From Globodera rostochiensis (taxonomy: Eukaryota; Nematoda; Chromadorea; Rhabditida; Heteroderidae): DNA of 64,000 nucleotides. Where the stretch lies: positions 3,188,295-3,252,294 of the forward strand of contig JAEVLN010000002.1 in assembly GCA_018350325.1 (NCBI GenBank). Direction: 5' to 3'. This document shows, one piece after another, positions 1 through 12,511 of the stretch; the stretch's first letter is position 1; every line of letters begins with the position of its first letter. The notes under the pieces were generated by a model. The model ran no database searches and was not told where the DNA came from. It saw nothing but the letters and a program-made list of their open reading frames with translations. The translations under genes and the position numbers were made by a program.

Positions 1-2
1 AA

Positions 3-991
3 CGCGAAGAAAAAATGATCAACAAGGTAATTAATGCGGGGTTTGAGAGACTGGCATTTGCACTCTCCAATCAATGTCCATGTTTGCCGATCTGACCCCC
101 CCCCCCCCCGTCGACAGGTGAACATCACAGAAATGTTCCGGTTAGGCATTGAACGGATCGAGAAGACCAAGGCGCAACTGCTCAAGAGTTTGGCCGGTGC
201 GTAAATGACAAACAAAGCTTTTGAACTTGCCAATTTAATGTTTAGATGGCCCCATCAAGAAGGTAATGCTTTTGAACATTGTCGGGTTAAAGAACCTTCA
301 ATTCCCAAAAATAAGATTATGGACACGACCAGCAAGTTTGGCGTTTGCGTTAAGGTCAGTCCGATCTGATCAGCCCCCCACCCCCACCCCCCGATCAATT
401 CAAACTTTGTCCAGGACTGTTTCTTGGCCAAGAACCCCAACCAGTACTGCTTCGACGAAAAAGAGTCTGTTGAAGAACAACGATCCGTTCTAATCGGGCA
501 ATTTCCCTCCAATGTCCCAACTTCCATCCCCTCCCCAATCAGCTGTCAGCCCCTTTTGGTCGGTGCAAAGGCCACAAAATCACTGAGAAAGTGTACCAAA
601 CGGATCGACTGGAAGAAGGAATCGGGCGAATTGTGCGGTCAGTTTTATAAGACAAAAAATGTCATGTCATTTTCTGTGGCTTTAACAGAGTGTTCGGTGA
701 AAGCAGGCATCGCCGACATGGAGCAGTACTGGTAGGGAGTGCATGCGTTGTAAATGACCTCCCCAAAATTGATTGGTCTTGCCAGCGAGATTTAAGCAAA
801 AACAAAAAAAGTGCCACTTTTGAATGGTTCCCTCATGTGAAAATGAATGATGCTTCTTTTTTACACATTGTGACTTCCCCTCCCCTTCCAACTCATTCAG
901 TCCCATGCTGAAATTGATGGGCGGAAGACCGGAAGAAAAGAGGAGAAACGGTGCCAGGGGGCGCCCGACGGGCCAGCAACAAAAGCAGTGA
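3..991 (+). CDS. 3' part of a cysteine-rich, probably secreted nematode protein (unrecognised family)
   Basis: Eight exons join in phase: 3-26, 118-196, 246-262, 316-354, 415-464, 543-637, 689-731 and 901-991, ending in TGA. All introns are GT-AG. The reading frame enters from outside the window, so the N-terminus and any signal peptide are missing. The first visible part is charged and helical (an MFRLGIERIEKTK stretch). A cysteine-rich part follows, with CVKDC, a QYC, a DCQP, a KC, a CEC and a final QYC, and then a basic Arg/Lys/Gln tail. About nine cysteines within roughly 70 residues suggest a disulphide-bonded extracellular protein. I do not recognise the family. Some introns carry C homopolymers close to the acceptor. 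Exon phasing is convincing; function is unknown. Confidence 0.6.
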
Positions 992-1830
992 ATGCCGCCG
1001 TCCGATCACAACGGGAAGTGATTGATCACTCACGCGATCGAACTCTTTTTGCGGAGGGGAAATGCCTTCATAACAATTTCCGAAGAACAGCCAATCAAAT
1101 CCCAACAAACATTTTTGAAGACGTTGCCGCACCCCCCCCCCCCCCTCCCTCAATTTGGCCTAATGGATTTTTGTTTGAAGCACCGGCATGGACAGAAAAT
1201 CCGAAAGCAATCCACGCATTTTGATCAAGTTTATGTCCGTCATTATTTCTTCGTCCATGTCGGATGGACTGATCGTTCGTCAAATGTGTAAACCGACAAA
1301 CCGATTCAGCTTTTGTCTAATCACTATAAAACATTTACGAATGAAAATGACTCATAAATGTAAATGTATAAGCAACCAATTTGTATAAAGAGAACACACG
1401 CAACACACACACTTTTATTTAATCATCATCGTAATCAAAGAATCAGACAAAAAAATCAATGATCCGATCGATCTTTGGATTGGTTTCGATCACTATTCAA
1501 AGGGCGAGGGGGAGGGAAGGTCTTCGCGAAATGTCATCTCAGCATTTAAATCAAATCAGTCATCAGTGACTGCCGTAGCCTCTCAAACTCTTCAATCTTC
1601 AAATTGTACAATCAGCAGGACGTAGCCAGAAGGGGGGAGAGGTCGAGCATGGAAATTTGGCCATTTTTGGTATTTTAGATTAAAAAACCTTTCAACCAAA
1701 AACTTTTCGAGTGTCATGTTTTGGTTGTTGGCCCCCCGAACCCCGCCCATACTGGCTACAAGTCCCGTGGTTGTCTCATAAACGAAAAGCATAAATTGTA
1801 CAGACGTTTTTTTCATTTCAAATGAGTCAA
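992..1830. other. Convergent intergenic region
   Basis: This stretch separates the 3' end of the cysteine-rich gene from the 3' end of pcf11. It contains a long C run at about 1130-1146 and a TTTATT (AATAAA on the minus strand) near 1413. I see no convincing coding exon. Confidence 0.5.
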
Positions 1831-4800
1831 TCAAACACAATCACTGATTGGAGTGTCCTTTATCCTCAAGGTTTGACCGGGTTCCTCCGGGACGACGTCC
1901 TCTCTGCAGAAGGTGTGAAAGGCCTAAACGGAATAAATTCAATGGATGGCAGCGCTTCCGCACTGTCTCATTCTGTTCGCCACACCTTTCCGTCCGAAAG
2001 CACACAGCTGCGAAGGCGCCACACGTCCTCCTCCTCGTCCCAATACTCCTCGAACTGTTCATGGCACACTTGGCACTCCTGAAATGGGTTGGCACTTTCA
2101 AAGGTTGCCAAAAGCTCTTTCCGACCTTCGACTCGACCGTCTCCGACGGCGCGTCCCGGTTCGTTCCAGCCGCGTGGTGGTGGACGGAGGCCGTCGTCGC
2201 AGCCTCTTTCTCGTCATCGGCGGCCAAGGCGGATTTGTCGGCACCGTCTGAACATACAATTTTAGAAAAATTTGGGTTTACTCCCTTAAAAATGTGCCGG
2301 TGACCTTGTCCGCCAGCCCCTTGCGTTCTGTTGACCAGCTCCGTCTCCGAATAGTCAAACCATTCCTTAAAATTAATGCAATAAAGAGCAAATTAGCCGT
2401 TTTTTAGACTTGGCCAAAATATTCCTCTACAATTTTTCTTATCGCCAAAATTGTCAATTATGGCCCATCGCACCCACCTCGACCATGTACCACGGCTGGG
2501 ACCGAATGCCCTTGACCACTTTGGGCCCTTTGTTCAGCTTCTGATCCTCCATTCGAATTGTGTTCTGCAGATGCCAATCCGCGTGCCGTTGGTATGCCTC
2601 GTTGTACAGTTCTTGGAAGGCAATGCCACAGTATTGGCACACCACGCGGGGCCGGTGGATGGCGTCGATGACGGAGTCGTAACGGCTGAAATAGTTCATT
2701 AACGCATTCATTGTCAACAGAAAACGACACAATTTGGTGGGAACGGAATTATTTCCGAATTCGGATTAATGAATGTCGAAAGAATCATCGGACTTAAAGC
2801 GTTCAGAGATTAGGATGTGCCAGCCAAGTCAATTCAATTTTGGGAAATCGTTATTTTTACTTCCACTTAGACTAGGAGATTATACCCCAACAATGAGAGT
2901 ATAAGGCCTACAATCTCATCAACTAATATGAGTTCAACCTCGTGCTTTTCACCGTGATCTGATTAGATCTATATTGTAAATTCCATCATTGTCTCTCGAA
3001 AAATTTTTTAAAGCACTTTTACGCAAAGTTAGGATGAATAATTTGCAAACTGACTAACAACAGGATAGGAATTTTGTCCAAAAATTAAAATATTTTATAA
3101 AATAAAAATAAAACAATCTTTTACGAATTGATTTATTCTTAGTCATTTTTTGTTGTTGTTGCTAATTTTAGTTTAATTCCTATCCTCCTTTGCACCACAA
3201 AAAGCTCAATAAATCCGGTCAGGCACACCAACATGATCAGCGATCGCATGCTGAACTGCTCCAGGCCGGACACCGGCGTCGGCCTGCGCTCGATGTTGTC
3301 CAGACGATGGTTGGACGGAATTGGCGCCGCGTTCAAACTGGCAATAGCCGCGTTCTTTGCCTCCATCGCCGCCTGTCTCTCGCGTTGTTTCCGCTCTGCT
3401 TCGGTGGGCTGTTGGGCGAGCAGTCCGGTCTCTTTCAGACGTTTCAGCAGCTTGGACACGTCGATGGACGGCGCTTCTGAAGGCGGTACTTTTTCAATGC
3501 AATGGAGTCAAGAAAAAACAAAAACCCCGGAAACCAAAGTTTCAGAGATTTGAGCTCAAGACCGTGTTTAAATACCAGAATCCATCCAAAAATTACATTT
3601 ACAAGAAACATTTTAACGGGCCGGTCCAATTATTCCCTTCCCTATAATGCTGGTTATCCCTTCCCCACCCGTCTTTGGCTGCATCATCGGTTGCTGCTGC
3701 CGTACGGTTGGCATGTACCGCATCAGCTCGTAACTCGGCTCCGGGTCGATGCGTACTTCGGGCGGCGGACCGCAGAGACGAATTTCGTGTCGTCGTTGGT
3801 TTATCGTTGCGATGATCGGCGGCCCGCCAAACGCGCCTTTGAACGCGAAATTGCCCATGTACATCTCGCGGGAAGGGGCGCCGAAGCGCAGAATGTGCAC
3901 ATCTCCGTCGATCAGCACCTGCTTGTGCTCACCGAACGACATGCGGTGCGCTGTCCCGTCTATGATCACATCTCGAGCTGGACCGGCAAAGGATACGCGA
4001 TGGGGCAGTCCGTTGCGTTCAATGACCGCAACGTCGTCCAAATAGAAAACCTGTAAGAAAAGGCATCAATCAATGCATGAATCCAAAACATTCAATAACG
4101 AAAAATTAAGAATGAGAATTCCGATCATCAAAGTCCAAAACGTACCTCATAAGCCTTTCCGTCCACAAAAATGCGATTGTTTTCCGGAACCCCGGGCAAT
4201 CTCGGAGTCACATTTTGGATGTGATGTTGTTGTTGTTGGGTTGGTCCTACAATTTGCATATATATCTTATAACTTTTCAAGCTCCTTAATATTTAACCTC
4301 GTGGAAAGAATTGCGGAGGCGTCTGGTCAATGAATGCTACGTTCTGAACCGGCGGTTGATTAGCAACCGACGGGACAACAATCGGTGCCATGGAAGTGAC
4401 GACGGATGGTGGCACAGCGAGCAGGGGCGCTCTAGGGTTCATTGCCGGCGGGGCATTCTCCGTCGTTTGGGCGGGCGAAGTGACGCAGGTCGTGGGCGGC
4501 GTATGCTGTGCCATCACAGTGCGGCCGAACGCGTGGGCGCCAAGCGCCGTCGTCGGCTCGGCTGTTTTGTTTAGCTGAAGAAGCGCCGGTAATCATTCAA
4601 TCAGTAAATCGTCGATTGACAAAAATATTTTGGGTTAAAGGTCAGAGTTCGTGAGCCCAGAGGACCGGTCTTTCCGAATTCGATTTTGCTCCCCCCCCCC
4701 AATTCACCGTTTTGGCAATAGTCTGTGGTTTGACGGGCGGTTGGTGCGGCGTTGGCTGAAGCGTCGTTGGGACTTGCTGAATGTTGGTCGATGATTGCGA

Positions 4801-7099
4801 TTGAGTCATTGTCCGTCTCAGCCGTTTTGGTGGCGGTTGACCTCCTTGCTGCTGCTGTTGCTGCATCAACGGAGGCGGCTTCACCTTCAGAGACCTGAAA
4901 CAGAGAGGCCTCGTTTGAATTGAAAGATGAAGCTCGTGACGAAATTAAAATGAAAAGAACAGCCCACTTTCGAAAGAATTGCCTACATAAGTGACTCCGG
5001 CTTCCTCTTCTGCTGCTGCTGGTCCTTCTTCGGCTTGCCCCCATCGCCCTCCTTTTTGGTCCCGTCCTTAGTCCTCTCCTCCCTCTTCCGCGGCTGTTGT
5101 CTCTGCGGTTCCACCGGTTTGTCTTCACCCGTCGGCTCCCTCTTCACCTCTCTGTCCGTCTTCACAACCTTGGAGGCCATCTTATTTTCGACGGTCACCA
5201 CCAAACCGCCGACGGAAGGTTCAGACGTCGTGGAGCTCACCAACTCTTCCTTGCCCGTGGACGATGCATCCGGCTCTTTTTTGACACCCGCCACCGCCAA
5301 TTTCGCCGCTGACGTCGTTTTCTGCTGTGCGTTTTTGAAAACATTTATTTTATGTATACCCAAGATTTTGTGTATTATACCAACTTAAACCAGTCCCTGG
5401 GTACGACCATTAGCACTAATTTCGAAATGGGCAAGTACCGGTTGGTAAAATCAGATGGAAGCCCTCAACAACCTGTTGCTTTGTTTTCTGCTGCTGGTCG
5501 ACCGCTGCCGTGGCAGTGGTGGGAGATTTTCCGTTCAGAAATAGCGGATTCACGTGCACAAAGCTGCCCCCTCCACCGGCCGAACTCGGTGGCGGCTGTT
5601 GGGGCGGAGCAGCGCCCCCCGGAGTGCTCGGGTGGATGATCGGCCACGCCTTGTCGATGGCGTTGATTTTGATGTCGATCATGTAAAGCCGCGAACGCGG
5701 AAACACATCGCCCCAAGTGCAGCGAAGGCGGTAAATTGAAGCGCGAGTCTTCTCATCGCTCTAAAGAAAATTCTGTTGTTCTTACGTTTTAAGCGGCTAA
5801 CAAAAAAACGAAAAACCACAATTTCGGCGAAAGAATGCTTCAAAAATCGGAAAAATGCACCATTAATTTGTCCAGCACCATTCCAACCCCCTTTTTGGTT
5901 ATTTCCAAGAAAATACCATTAAACATCCCTGACTCATTAAGTATTCCAAATCAATAAAACATTCCGTTTCAACCTTTTCTTTCTGGACTTAATGCATAGC
6001 CGTTTTTAGTTTAATGTCGAAAAAGGATCATAACATAATTTCTGGATAGTTAAGTAATTCTAAACAAACAACAGTTTGCTCGGTTCAAATTTGAATGATT
6101 TACGACAACTTTCGTACGCGACCAAGCGCAATGGTCACTTAAGGCGAACCAAACGGTTCGGCTTACCGCCATTCTCGGGGGGAGCGACCCATTTCACGGC
6201 GCACAGAGATAACCTAATTTAGAATCTTAGGGAACCTCTTAGGGGAGGGGTGGTGCAGCAGCGCAGTACGTATTTTTTGATATAATTAGGAGTCCATTTG
6301 AAGTCGTCAACTTCTGCCGTCTTCACCCACCCCTCCCCATGATGATGCAATACTTCGTCCGGAACTTGCCGGAAGACCAACAATGTGGGAGACAAACAAG
6401 GATTAAAGACATCCATTGGACTACTAGGCTTTTTGTTACTAATTATAGTTCCCCTCTAATGTCTTCAGCTGAAGCACTCCAACGTGGAAACAATGCAAAG
6501 TGCTTATCCGTTCATATCTTTTAACTAAAAATTCGAGCGGTAGCAAAGTGTATTTGGCAAAGATGAGAAAGAGATCAGCAAGAATATTAATGATTGTTGA
6601 AAGACACTGGTGAACAATCTCAGGACTAGAATTCGTGAAACTTTTAGGAATTCAGGCTTTTTGGGCGATTGGAATGCTGCAAATTGATGAGACCACCTCC
6701 TTGAACACATGGACAATCATGTCAACGATCTTTTTCGCAAATAAGTCGCGGTAGGCGCCGTTTGCTGAGGGAATGTTCTTGACAATTGAATCGAGCACGT
6801 ACAGCATGACGATTTTCATTGCTGATGAGCACTAAAACAGACGAAAAGTATGAACTAAGCCGCAAAAACCAATTGTTGTTATTACCTTGAAAAGTCGACC
6901 CTCAATCACTTCAACAATTTCGCCAGCATAAGACGCATAATCTTCCGCCAAAATTGTGAGCAGATTGATCTGAGTTTTGTCATTTCGTGTCAGCTCAGAC
7001 AACGCCGCCCTAAATTTGTTAGGAAAAATCAGTTTGACAAATGATCAGTGATTAAGCCACCAACCTGTATTCCTCAGCAACTTCGTTTGGAGATACCAT
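1831..7099 (-). CDS. pcf-11: Pcf11, cleavage/polyadenylation factor with RNA polymerase II CTD-interacting domain
   Basis: Fifteen phase-consistent exons give about 892 residues: 7065-7099, 6886-7009, 6697-6831, 5473-5760, 4996-5324, 4708-4894, 4298-4574, 4146-4246, 3669-4050, 3233-3488, 2478-2685, 2305-2365, 2138-2247, 1986-2078 and 1831-1923. The first four exons encode the CID (INLLTILAEDYASYAGEIVE, YVLDSIVKNIPSANG, FPRSRLYMIDIKINAIDKAWP). A Gln/Pro/Lys-rich linker follows, then the repeated motifs typical of animal Pcf11 (IDGxxHxxxFG, FGxPxREMY, GPPPEVRID). Next come the RYDSVIDAIH helix, a first zinc finger (VVCQYCGIAF...H.DWH) and a C-terminal finger (ECQVCHEQFEEYWDEEED...AFHTFC). Pcf11 couples Pol II CTD phospho-Ser2 to 3'-end cleavage and termination in the nucleus. 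The start is the first in-frame Met before the CID. The donor of exon 13 has an alternative about 12 bp away. Confidence 0.9.
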
Positions 7100-8441
7100 A
7101 GAAGTGTCGAAAAAGCTGCGAATAGTAAGTAATCTACAAAATAAAATATTTAGCAAACAGTATGGTATCAACAACGCTAATCATTTATATAAAATCAGCG
7201 GAAAAATCAACAGACTAACAAGCATTTCCTCATTAGCTTCTTAAAAGGCAGAAATAATCGATAAATGAGGAGCGCGAGGGAAGAGCCAGTTAGCAAAAAG
7301 GGAGTGTGGGCAAAGGAAAGATCTCTGTAGAGAGAGGTGTAATTTAGAGAAAAATGAGTGTTCTTCCCCCACAAAGGCAGGGGCGTATGCATTGGGAAAG
7401 AAAGGAGGGCGAGTGTGGAGTTTGGATGTGAAGAGACATTTGCAGCTGACGAAATCATCGACTGAAAACTGGGCGGTAAAACGAATGGAGGGATACACAA
7501 GCCCCACCTCGTTTTAAATACCCCCCCCCCTCCCTCCCTTCTTCCCTCGGAGCGATGAAAGAGGTGGGTGGAATGAATGAGCGAATGAATGTTTGTGCAC
7601 AGCAGCCATCGCCATCATGAATACTCGCTCCAACTCCAACAATCGATAGCATACGTGCAGGAAAAGCATAAAACATTGGTAAATCAAAGTAGGTATGCGT
7701 GTGCCTTGAAGAACGGATATAGAGAATGAAAAATGTCCAATAGGAATGATGTCAAGGGGAATTGTTGTATATTTAGTACTAGACTTTGTCCGGCCTTTTT
7801 TTGTCGAGCGGGATTTACGGGAAAATCACGGCATCCCGTCCCGTTAAATTTGCCGGAATTTTTATTTTACCGGACTCTAATACATACAGGGAAAGGGAGT
7901 CTTTACGGCGCCTCAACTGACCGTCGTAGTCGAGTGTGCGGTGTTCCGGCCATAGTTAAAGCACCATTTGCGTAACAAATTAACCATGCATTTATCGAAT
8001 TAAAACTTCCTGATTTTAAATACATAGCGTTGGCATTGTGTTTTTTGGGTTTGTTTTGGACTTTTGAAATTTGAGTGCAGTTTTAACGAACTTGATTTGC
8101 TTTTAATTAGGGGCCGGTGCCGGACTGGAGTCCGGCAGGGTTTTTTCCACCTACCGGATTTTTTCCGGACCCGGATTTGTACGGAAAATCCCCTCCGGTA
8201 AATTTTCAAAATTGTAAATCCGGAAATTTGATTCACCGGTCCCTTCTTTTAATTTTGCGGACTCGTGCTCGACCAGACGAATTGATTGATACTATAATAG
8301 AAATTTAGCACTCCTCTTTGGGAGTGGGTTAAGCTGGAGTAAGTACATTTATTAGTGTTATACATGATAATAAAACGACAGACCATACATAATACAAATA
8401 CAATAATAAGCGGGCATCTGTTAAGAGATCATTTTATGTTT
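7100..8441. other. Intergenic region with low-complexity and CCGG-rich degenerate repeats
   Basis: No coding exon is supported. 7250-7600 is GA/CT-rich with a C run near 7521. 7790-7880 and 8110-8235 share related CCGG/CCGGA-containing phrases (gtccgg, ttaccgg, ttgccgg, ccggaa), suggesting decayed copies of one repeat in opposite or rearranged order. Confidence 0.4.
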
Positions 8442-11400
8442 TCAAAACGAAGTCGCATTAATCATGAAAAGTTTGGACGGGTCGGGCAATTTGCTCTTCA
8501 ACTGGTCGACACATTGATTGAGCGAAATCTGTGAGAAAAAAAAAACTACTTTATTATAGAGCACTCCCCTAAATGAATTTCCCATCGGAAAAATCCGGCC
8601 TATAATACTAATGATGGGCGCCGATTCCAAACCCCAAAAAATTTTTAAACAACGCACTTCTTTGATGTTGAGCGTAGCGGAGGCGCCGAATTTTCTGTGT
8701 CCAAAGTGCAATTGGGCCGATTTGGGGTCGATCCCGCAGTGTGGCGGCAGCTCCACCCCCTTCACATAAATCAGCGGCTCAATGCCACGCTTGACAGCCG
8801 GCCAAACGTCGTCTTTGATCATATCTGCAACTGGGGAAGATCAATTCCCCGAATTGACAATTTATAAACAAAAATAGATTGATTAAGTAAAGCTTGGGCA
8901 CTGACTTCAAAATAAGGCCTATATCAAAAACAATTTTGGATCCTCTCAATGAATGCTCACCCTGAAGCAGTTCCTCCACCACCGGCTTCAACTGCTTCGG
9001 AAATGCCGTCTTATTCTTCATGTCAATTTTACGCTCCTTCAGGTTCAGCTGCGTGTGGAAGATACCGTCCCGAACTTGTGGGACAAGTTGAACAGTTAGC
9101 GAAAGTGTCAGGTCAATGGCTGTCTTTTTCTGCCCGGACTCGCCGATTGTCGGATTCTCTACTTCGGCAGCAATTCGATTGTGTCTAAAGAAAAATTAAA
9201 CGTCAAAATTCCGAATTCCAAAATCTATGATACAATCATTATTATTGTACATTTTGACCAGAATCGAGCTGTCCTCAATGGTGACACTAGGAAGTCCGTC
9301 AGCCGACACATTGAAAATGAAAATACACTGCGGGCAAATGTTGGCAAAACTTAAAGACCGCAGAATAATCGGTATCAATCTGTTAGTGCTAATGTCTCCT
9401 TTTTAAATTGATAATTTGAAATCCAAACAATTTTTGCGCAAAGTTAACAAATTCGGGTTTGCCTGTTTTTTACTACTAAAAACACTCACAAATCGCGCGT
9501 CTCATAGGGCAGCTTCGAGCTGTTCAGCGGAATTTTCTAAATTACTGTTATATTCGTCACACAAAAACGGACGACGGTGTACCTCTTCAATGATTTTGAA
9601 GTCCCATTGAAACTGGTCTAATAGCTCATTCAGCACTGTCTCGTTGATCCATACCAGCAGTCGCTCAGACATGACGCCACCACTGTCATTGGAGCCGACT
9701 TTTCTAAAAAAACTTTTCATCAAAAACGCGTATTTATCAAAAATCGGACGTAAAGCACTGTTTGATTAGAAAATTCAAGCGAAGAAAGGGATTGGGATTC
9801 CGGCGCCATATAAGATTCCAAAAAACAGCATATTTGGTAAAACAAATGTGGAGGAGACCTTTGTTGTCTCTTCCGCTTCCAATCCACCACTGACCCATTC
9901 GTCGGCTGAAGCAAATCCGCCGCCGCCGGCGACCACTCGACCACCGTCCATCCTCCACTACCAATGTCACCAAAAGGTGTCGTGCCCTCGACCTCATCCT
10001 CGTCGACGCTGTTGGTACCAGTGGACGCGAGCAATGCTGGCTGGTGGCGAGCAGAATTCTTGTCGGCCCATTCAATGTCAAGCTGATTTGAAAAATGGCA
10101 GCAATTAGGCACTTTTACTATGGCATGGTGCAAGCCCGTAACCGGAGGGGGGAGAAGAGCGGAATTCTCTCTCCCCCAAGCAAAATTCTGCAGATTCGAA
10201 CCAATAAATCCGTCACAAAAAAATCACTTATCCAACCAAAAAAACTCGTCCATTTTTCAGCACCCACCCTCTCCATAATCTCACCCATGTGGTGGTTTTA
10301 TTCAAATTTCCGCGGAAAATCCATTTCCCATACCTCTCTAATCCGCAATAGAAACAATAAAAAACCAAACCGTCAAAGCAATCTGGTTTCTGTCTGCAAT
10401 CACTGATTGGAGTCGGGAGCGAAGTCGGACGGACGACGAGCGCAGATAGGGCACAAATTCGGGAGGAATTAGCTGCGCAAACGGGAACTCGCTAAAACAA
10501 CAACAAATTTACAGAAATGGTATTTTTACAAAAAAAGAATATTTTCAAAATTTTAGAGCCAATTTTGAAAGTACACTGAAAGCCATCCCCTCCGATTACA
10601 CAGCTTATGCTCACTTACAAAAGGTACTTCTCGGCTAAGTTCAAGACAGTGCCATACAGCATGGAACAAACAGTCTCGCGCAACATAGACGCTGACATTG
10701 TACCGCGCACAGCACTCAGTGCCATGTTGAGGAAGAAAGAGTTTTGCAGGTACAGCTCCACGTCCGAGTAGTCCAAATCGCACTCCCGCACCCGCAATGT
10801 GTTTGCATTGCTGATGTCTAAACGCAGCACGGCTGTTTCCACCTTAAACAAGAACGAAAAAAAAATTACCCCATCTAAAAAGCGAATCTGATAGTTTAAG
10901 GACCTATTTACAATTTTATGGTCAAAAATCCAAAAAAGATACCTTAATTTTTCAAAAACTTTCGTGGGGGGGGGGGGGGCAAAAAACCCCCCCCCCCCCC
11001 CCCCCCCCTGGTAGACAAATCTATGCCCAAAGAATTCGCAAAATACGTTTATCAATTTAAAATCAATCAACTTTCGCACCACGGCATTGAGTATGACGCG
11101 TTTCCCGTCCAACAACAGAGGCAACGTTGTCATGTTGATCAGAGAGGACGAGTTCAGAAGCACACGACGCGCTTCCACACGAATTTGGCTATCGTTGAAA
11201 CGGACTTCGAGAGCACCTTATGTCAAAAAATAGCAAAATTTGTAAAAGTTGATACTAGTTTTAAATATGATTCTGTTAACTCCAAATCACAGAAACGTGT
11301 CCAACAGCTATAGCTCGGCCTAAAACTGACCGACATTCACCCGATTCAACGAGTACACGTGCGCCACTGCATGGCGTGGGCTGTTCCTGCTGGCCAACTC

Positions 11401-11583
11401 CAATTCAATAAAGCGCGGCGAGCGAAGCGCACCGTCCAACGCACCCTGGACAAGTTTTGTGGCGGCCGAAGAGCCAATGCTCAGCTCCAAATCCGCTGAA
11501 GAGCCGACGTCACTTCCGGCGACGAATAAAAGCGCAGAACAGAACAGAATAGGCGAAAATACACCAAATTTGAGGAGGAACAT
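8442..11583 (-). CDS. BPI/LBP/CETP-family lipid-binding secreted protein (intact copy)
   Basis: Exons fixed by phase: 11331-11583, 11080-11216, 10619-10842, one ending near 10440-10497, one within 9880-10090, 9583-9703, 9490-9536, about 9245-9349, about 9020-9187, 8658-8824 and 8442-8528. The N-terminus is a signal peptide (MFLLKFGVFSPILFCSALL). A BPI-type first barrel follows: AATKLVQGALDGAL, GALEVRFNDSQIRVEARR, VETAVLRLDISNANTLRV and a conserved-Cys helix in MLRETVCSMLYGTVLNL. The second barrel has ERLLVWINETVLNELLDQ, KIPLNSSKLPYETR, LTLSLTVQLVPQVRDGIFH, KQLKPVVEELLQ and GIEPLIYVKGVELPP, ending in KLFMINATSF. These fit the order of motifs in vertebrate BPI and nematode NRF-5-like proteins, which bind lipids extracellularly. 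The fourth and fifth exon ends are less certain. The left breakpoint of the tandem duplication (8512) lies inside its last exon. Confidence 0.75.
10966..11008. repeat. G14-C-A6-C22 inverted homopolymer pair
   Basis: A run of 14 G, one C and six A is followed by 22 C, inside a BPI intron. The two runs can fold as a perfect G:C hairpin with a short A loop. The sequence is absent from units 2 and 3, where the surrounding 884 bp are deleted. Confidence 0.95.
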
Positions 11584-11756
11584 TTTACGCTGAATAACAC
11601 ATGTTACACAAAACTGTAAGAAAATCCTAAATAGGCATATTGTCGTGTCGTGATTGGGAAAATAAAAGTTTTTGTTTCCGGGGTAAATGCAAAGGTTAAC
11701 CAATTGCAGTGTGTTTCGTTCGGTTCGAAAAATGATTGATAGGAAAAATGGGGAAT

Positions 11757-11831
11757 GTGTCCACTTGGAACTGACAGGAGAGTGTCCACTTGGAACTGAC
11801 AGGAGAGTGTCCACTTGGAACTGACGGGAGA
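11757..11831. repeat. 25-bp direct repeat, three copies
   Basis: The GTGTCCACTTGGAACTGACA-type unit occurs three times here, upstream of the BPI start. Units 2 and 3 have two copies (about 16455-16505 and 21281-21331). It is a copy-number difference between otherwise nearly identical paralogous segments. Confidence 0.9.
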
Positions 11832-12227
11832 GGAAGGGAAAAGCTGTTGCAAAAATATCCCAAATTACAAAGCTTTTCGCAGCAGAAACAGCTTCAATTC
11901 CCTCAAATCCTAACGAATGAGTTTTGAGCAAATTTTATTTTTGAAATAGCGAAGGGAGCGAACTAGATAGGTACACAGGGTATACTGATGACTCCGTTTT
12001 TTGTACAAATCAACAATTGGTACGTAAGACTCCTTTATTCAGTGCTTTGCATAATATAGAATACAATTATCACGACGACAACAATATGAATGACACAATA
12101 TGTAAGATTGAGGATAGATCGATCTGTGTGGTTCGTCGGATGGGCAAAGCTTTTGATATGAAGGAAGGCGCATCTCCTCTCCTCGGACCCGTCACATGGG
12201 CCAATCGCCGGTCGTCGCTGCTTCTCC

Positions 12228-12511
12228 TCACATGTAGGCGCTCTGTTCCGGGGCCTTCGCCTAAATTGTTAAAATTATTGACTGTTCCGCCGCCTGCATC
12301 CCAGGAAACAAACCGGGGTGGGCTCCGGCTGATTGTATGTGGGCGATGACATGTAGGCGCTTTGGGCGCCGCCGCCGCCGCTGGCCGCTGGAGCTTCTCC
12401 GCCGGCCGCTGGAGCTTCTCCGCCGGGCGATGACATGTAGGCGCTTTGGGCGCCGCCAGTTGCTGGAGCTGCTGCGCTGGGCGATGACATGTAGGCGCTC
12501 AGATCGCTCAT
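12228..12511 (-). CDS. SAYM-repeat sperm-type small protein, copy 1
   Basis: Two exons, 12314-12511 and 12228-12260, are joined by a 53-bp GT-AG intron and give 76 residues. The protein is Ala/Gly/Ser/Pro-rich with four SAYM motifs: one after MSDL, two as GGAQSAYMSSP and one as the last four residues before TGA. The C-terminal SAYM is recovered only by splicing, which supports the intron. The motif spacing resembles nematode sperm-specific SSQ proteins with GAQSAYFG repeats; that assignment is from memory and is an inference. It is divergently transcribed from msp across about 280 bp with its own TATA box, so co-expression in spermatogenesis is likely. An upstream in-frame Met at 12619 lies too close to the TATA box to be the start. 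Confidence 0.7.

Noticed and set aside
5035..5388. Plus-strand frame over the pcf11 linker exon
   Set aside because: Shadow of the Lys/Glu-rich pcf11 exon; no signal of its own.
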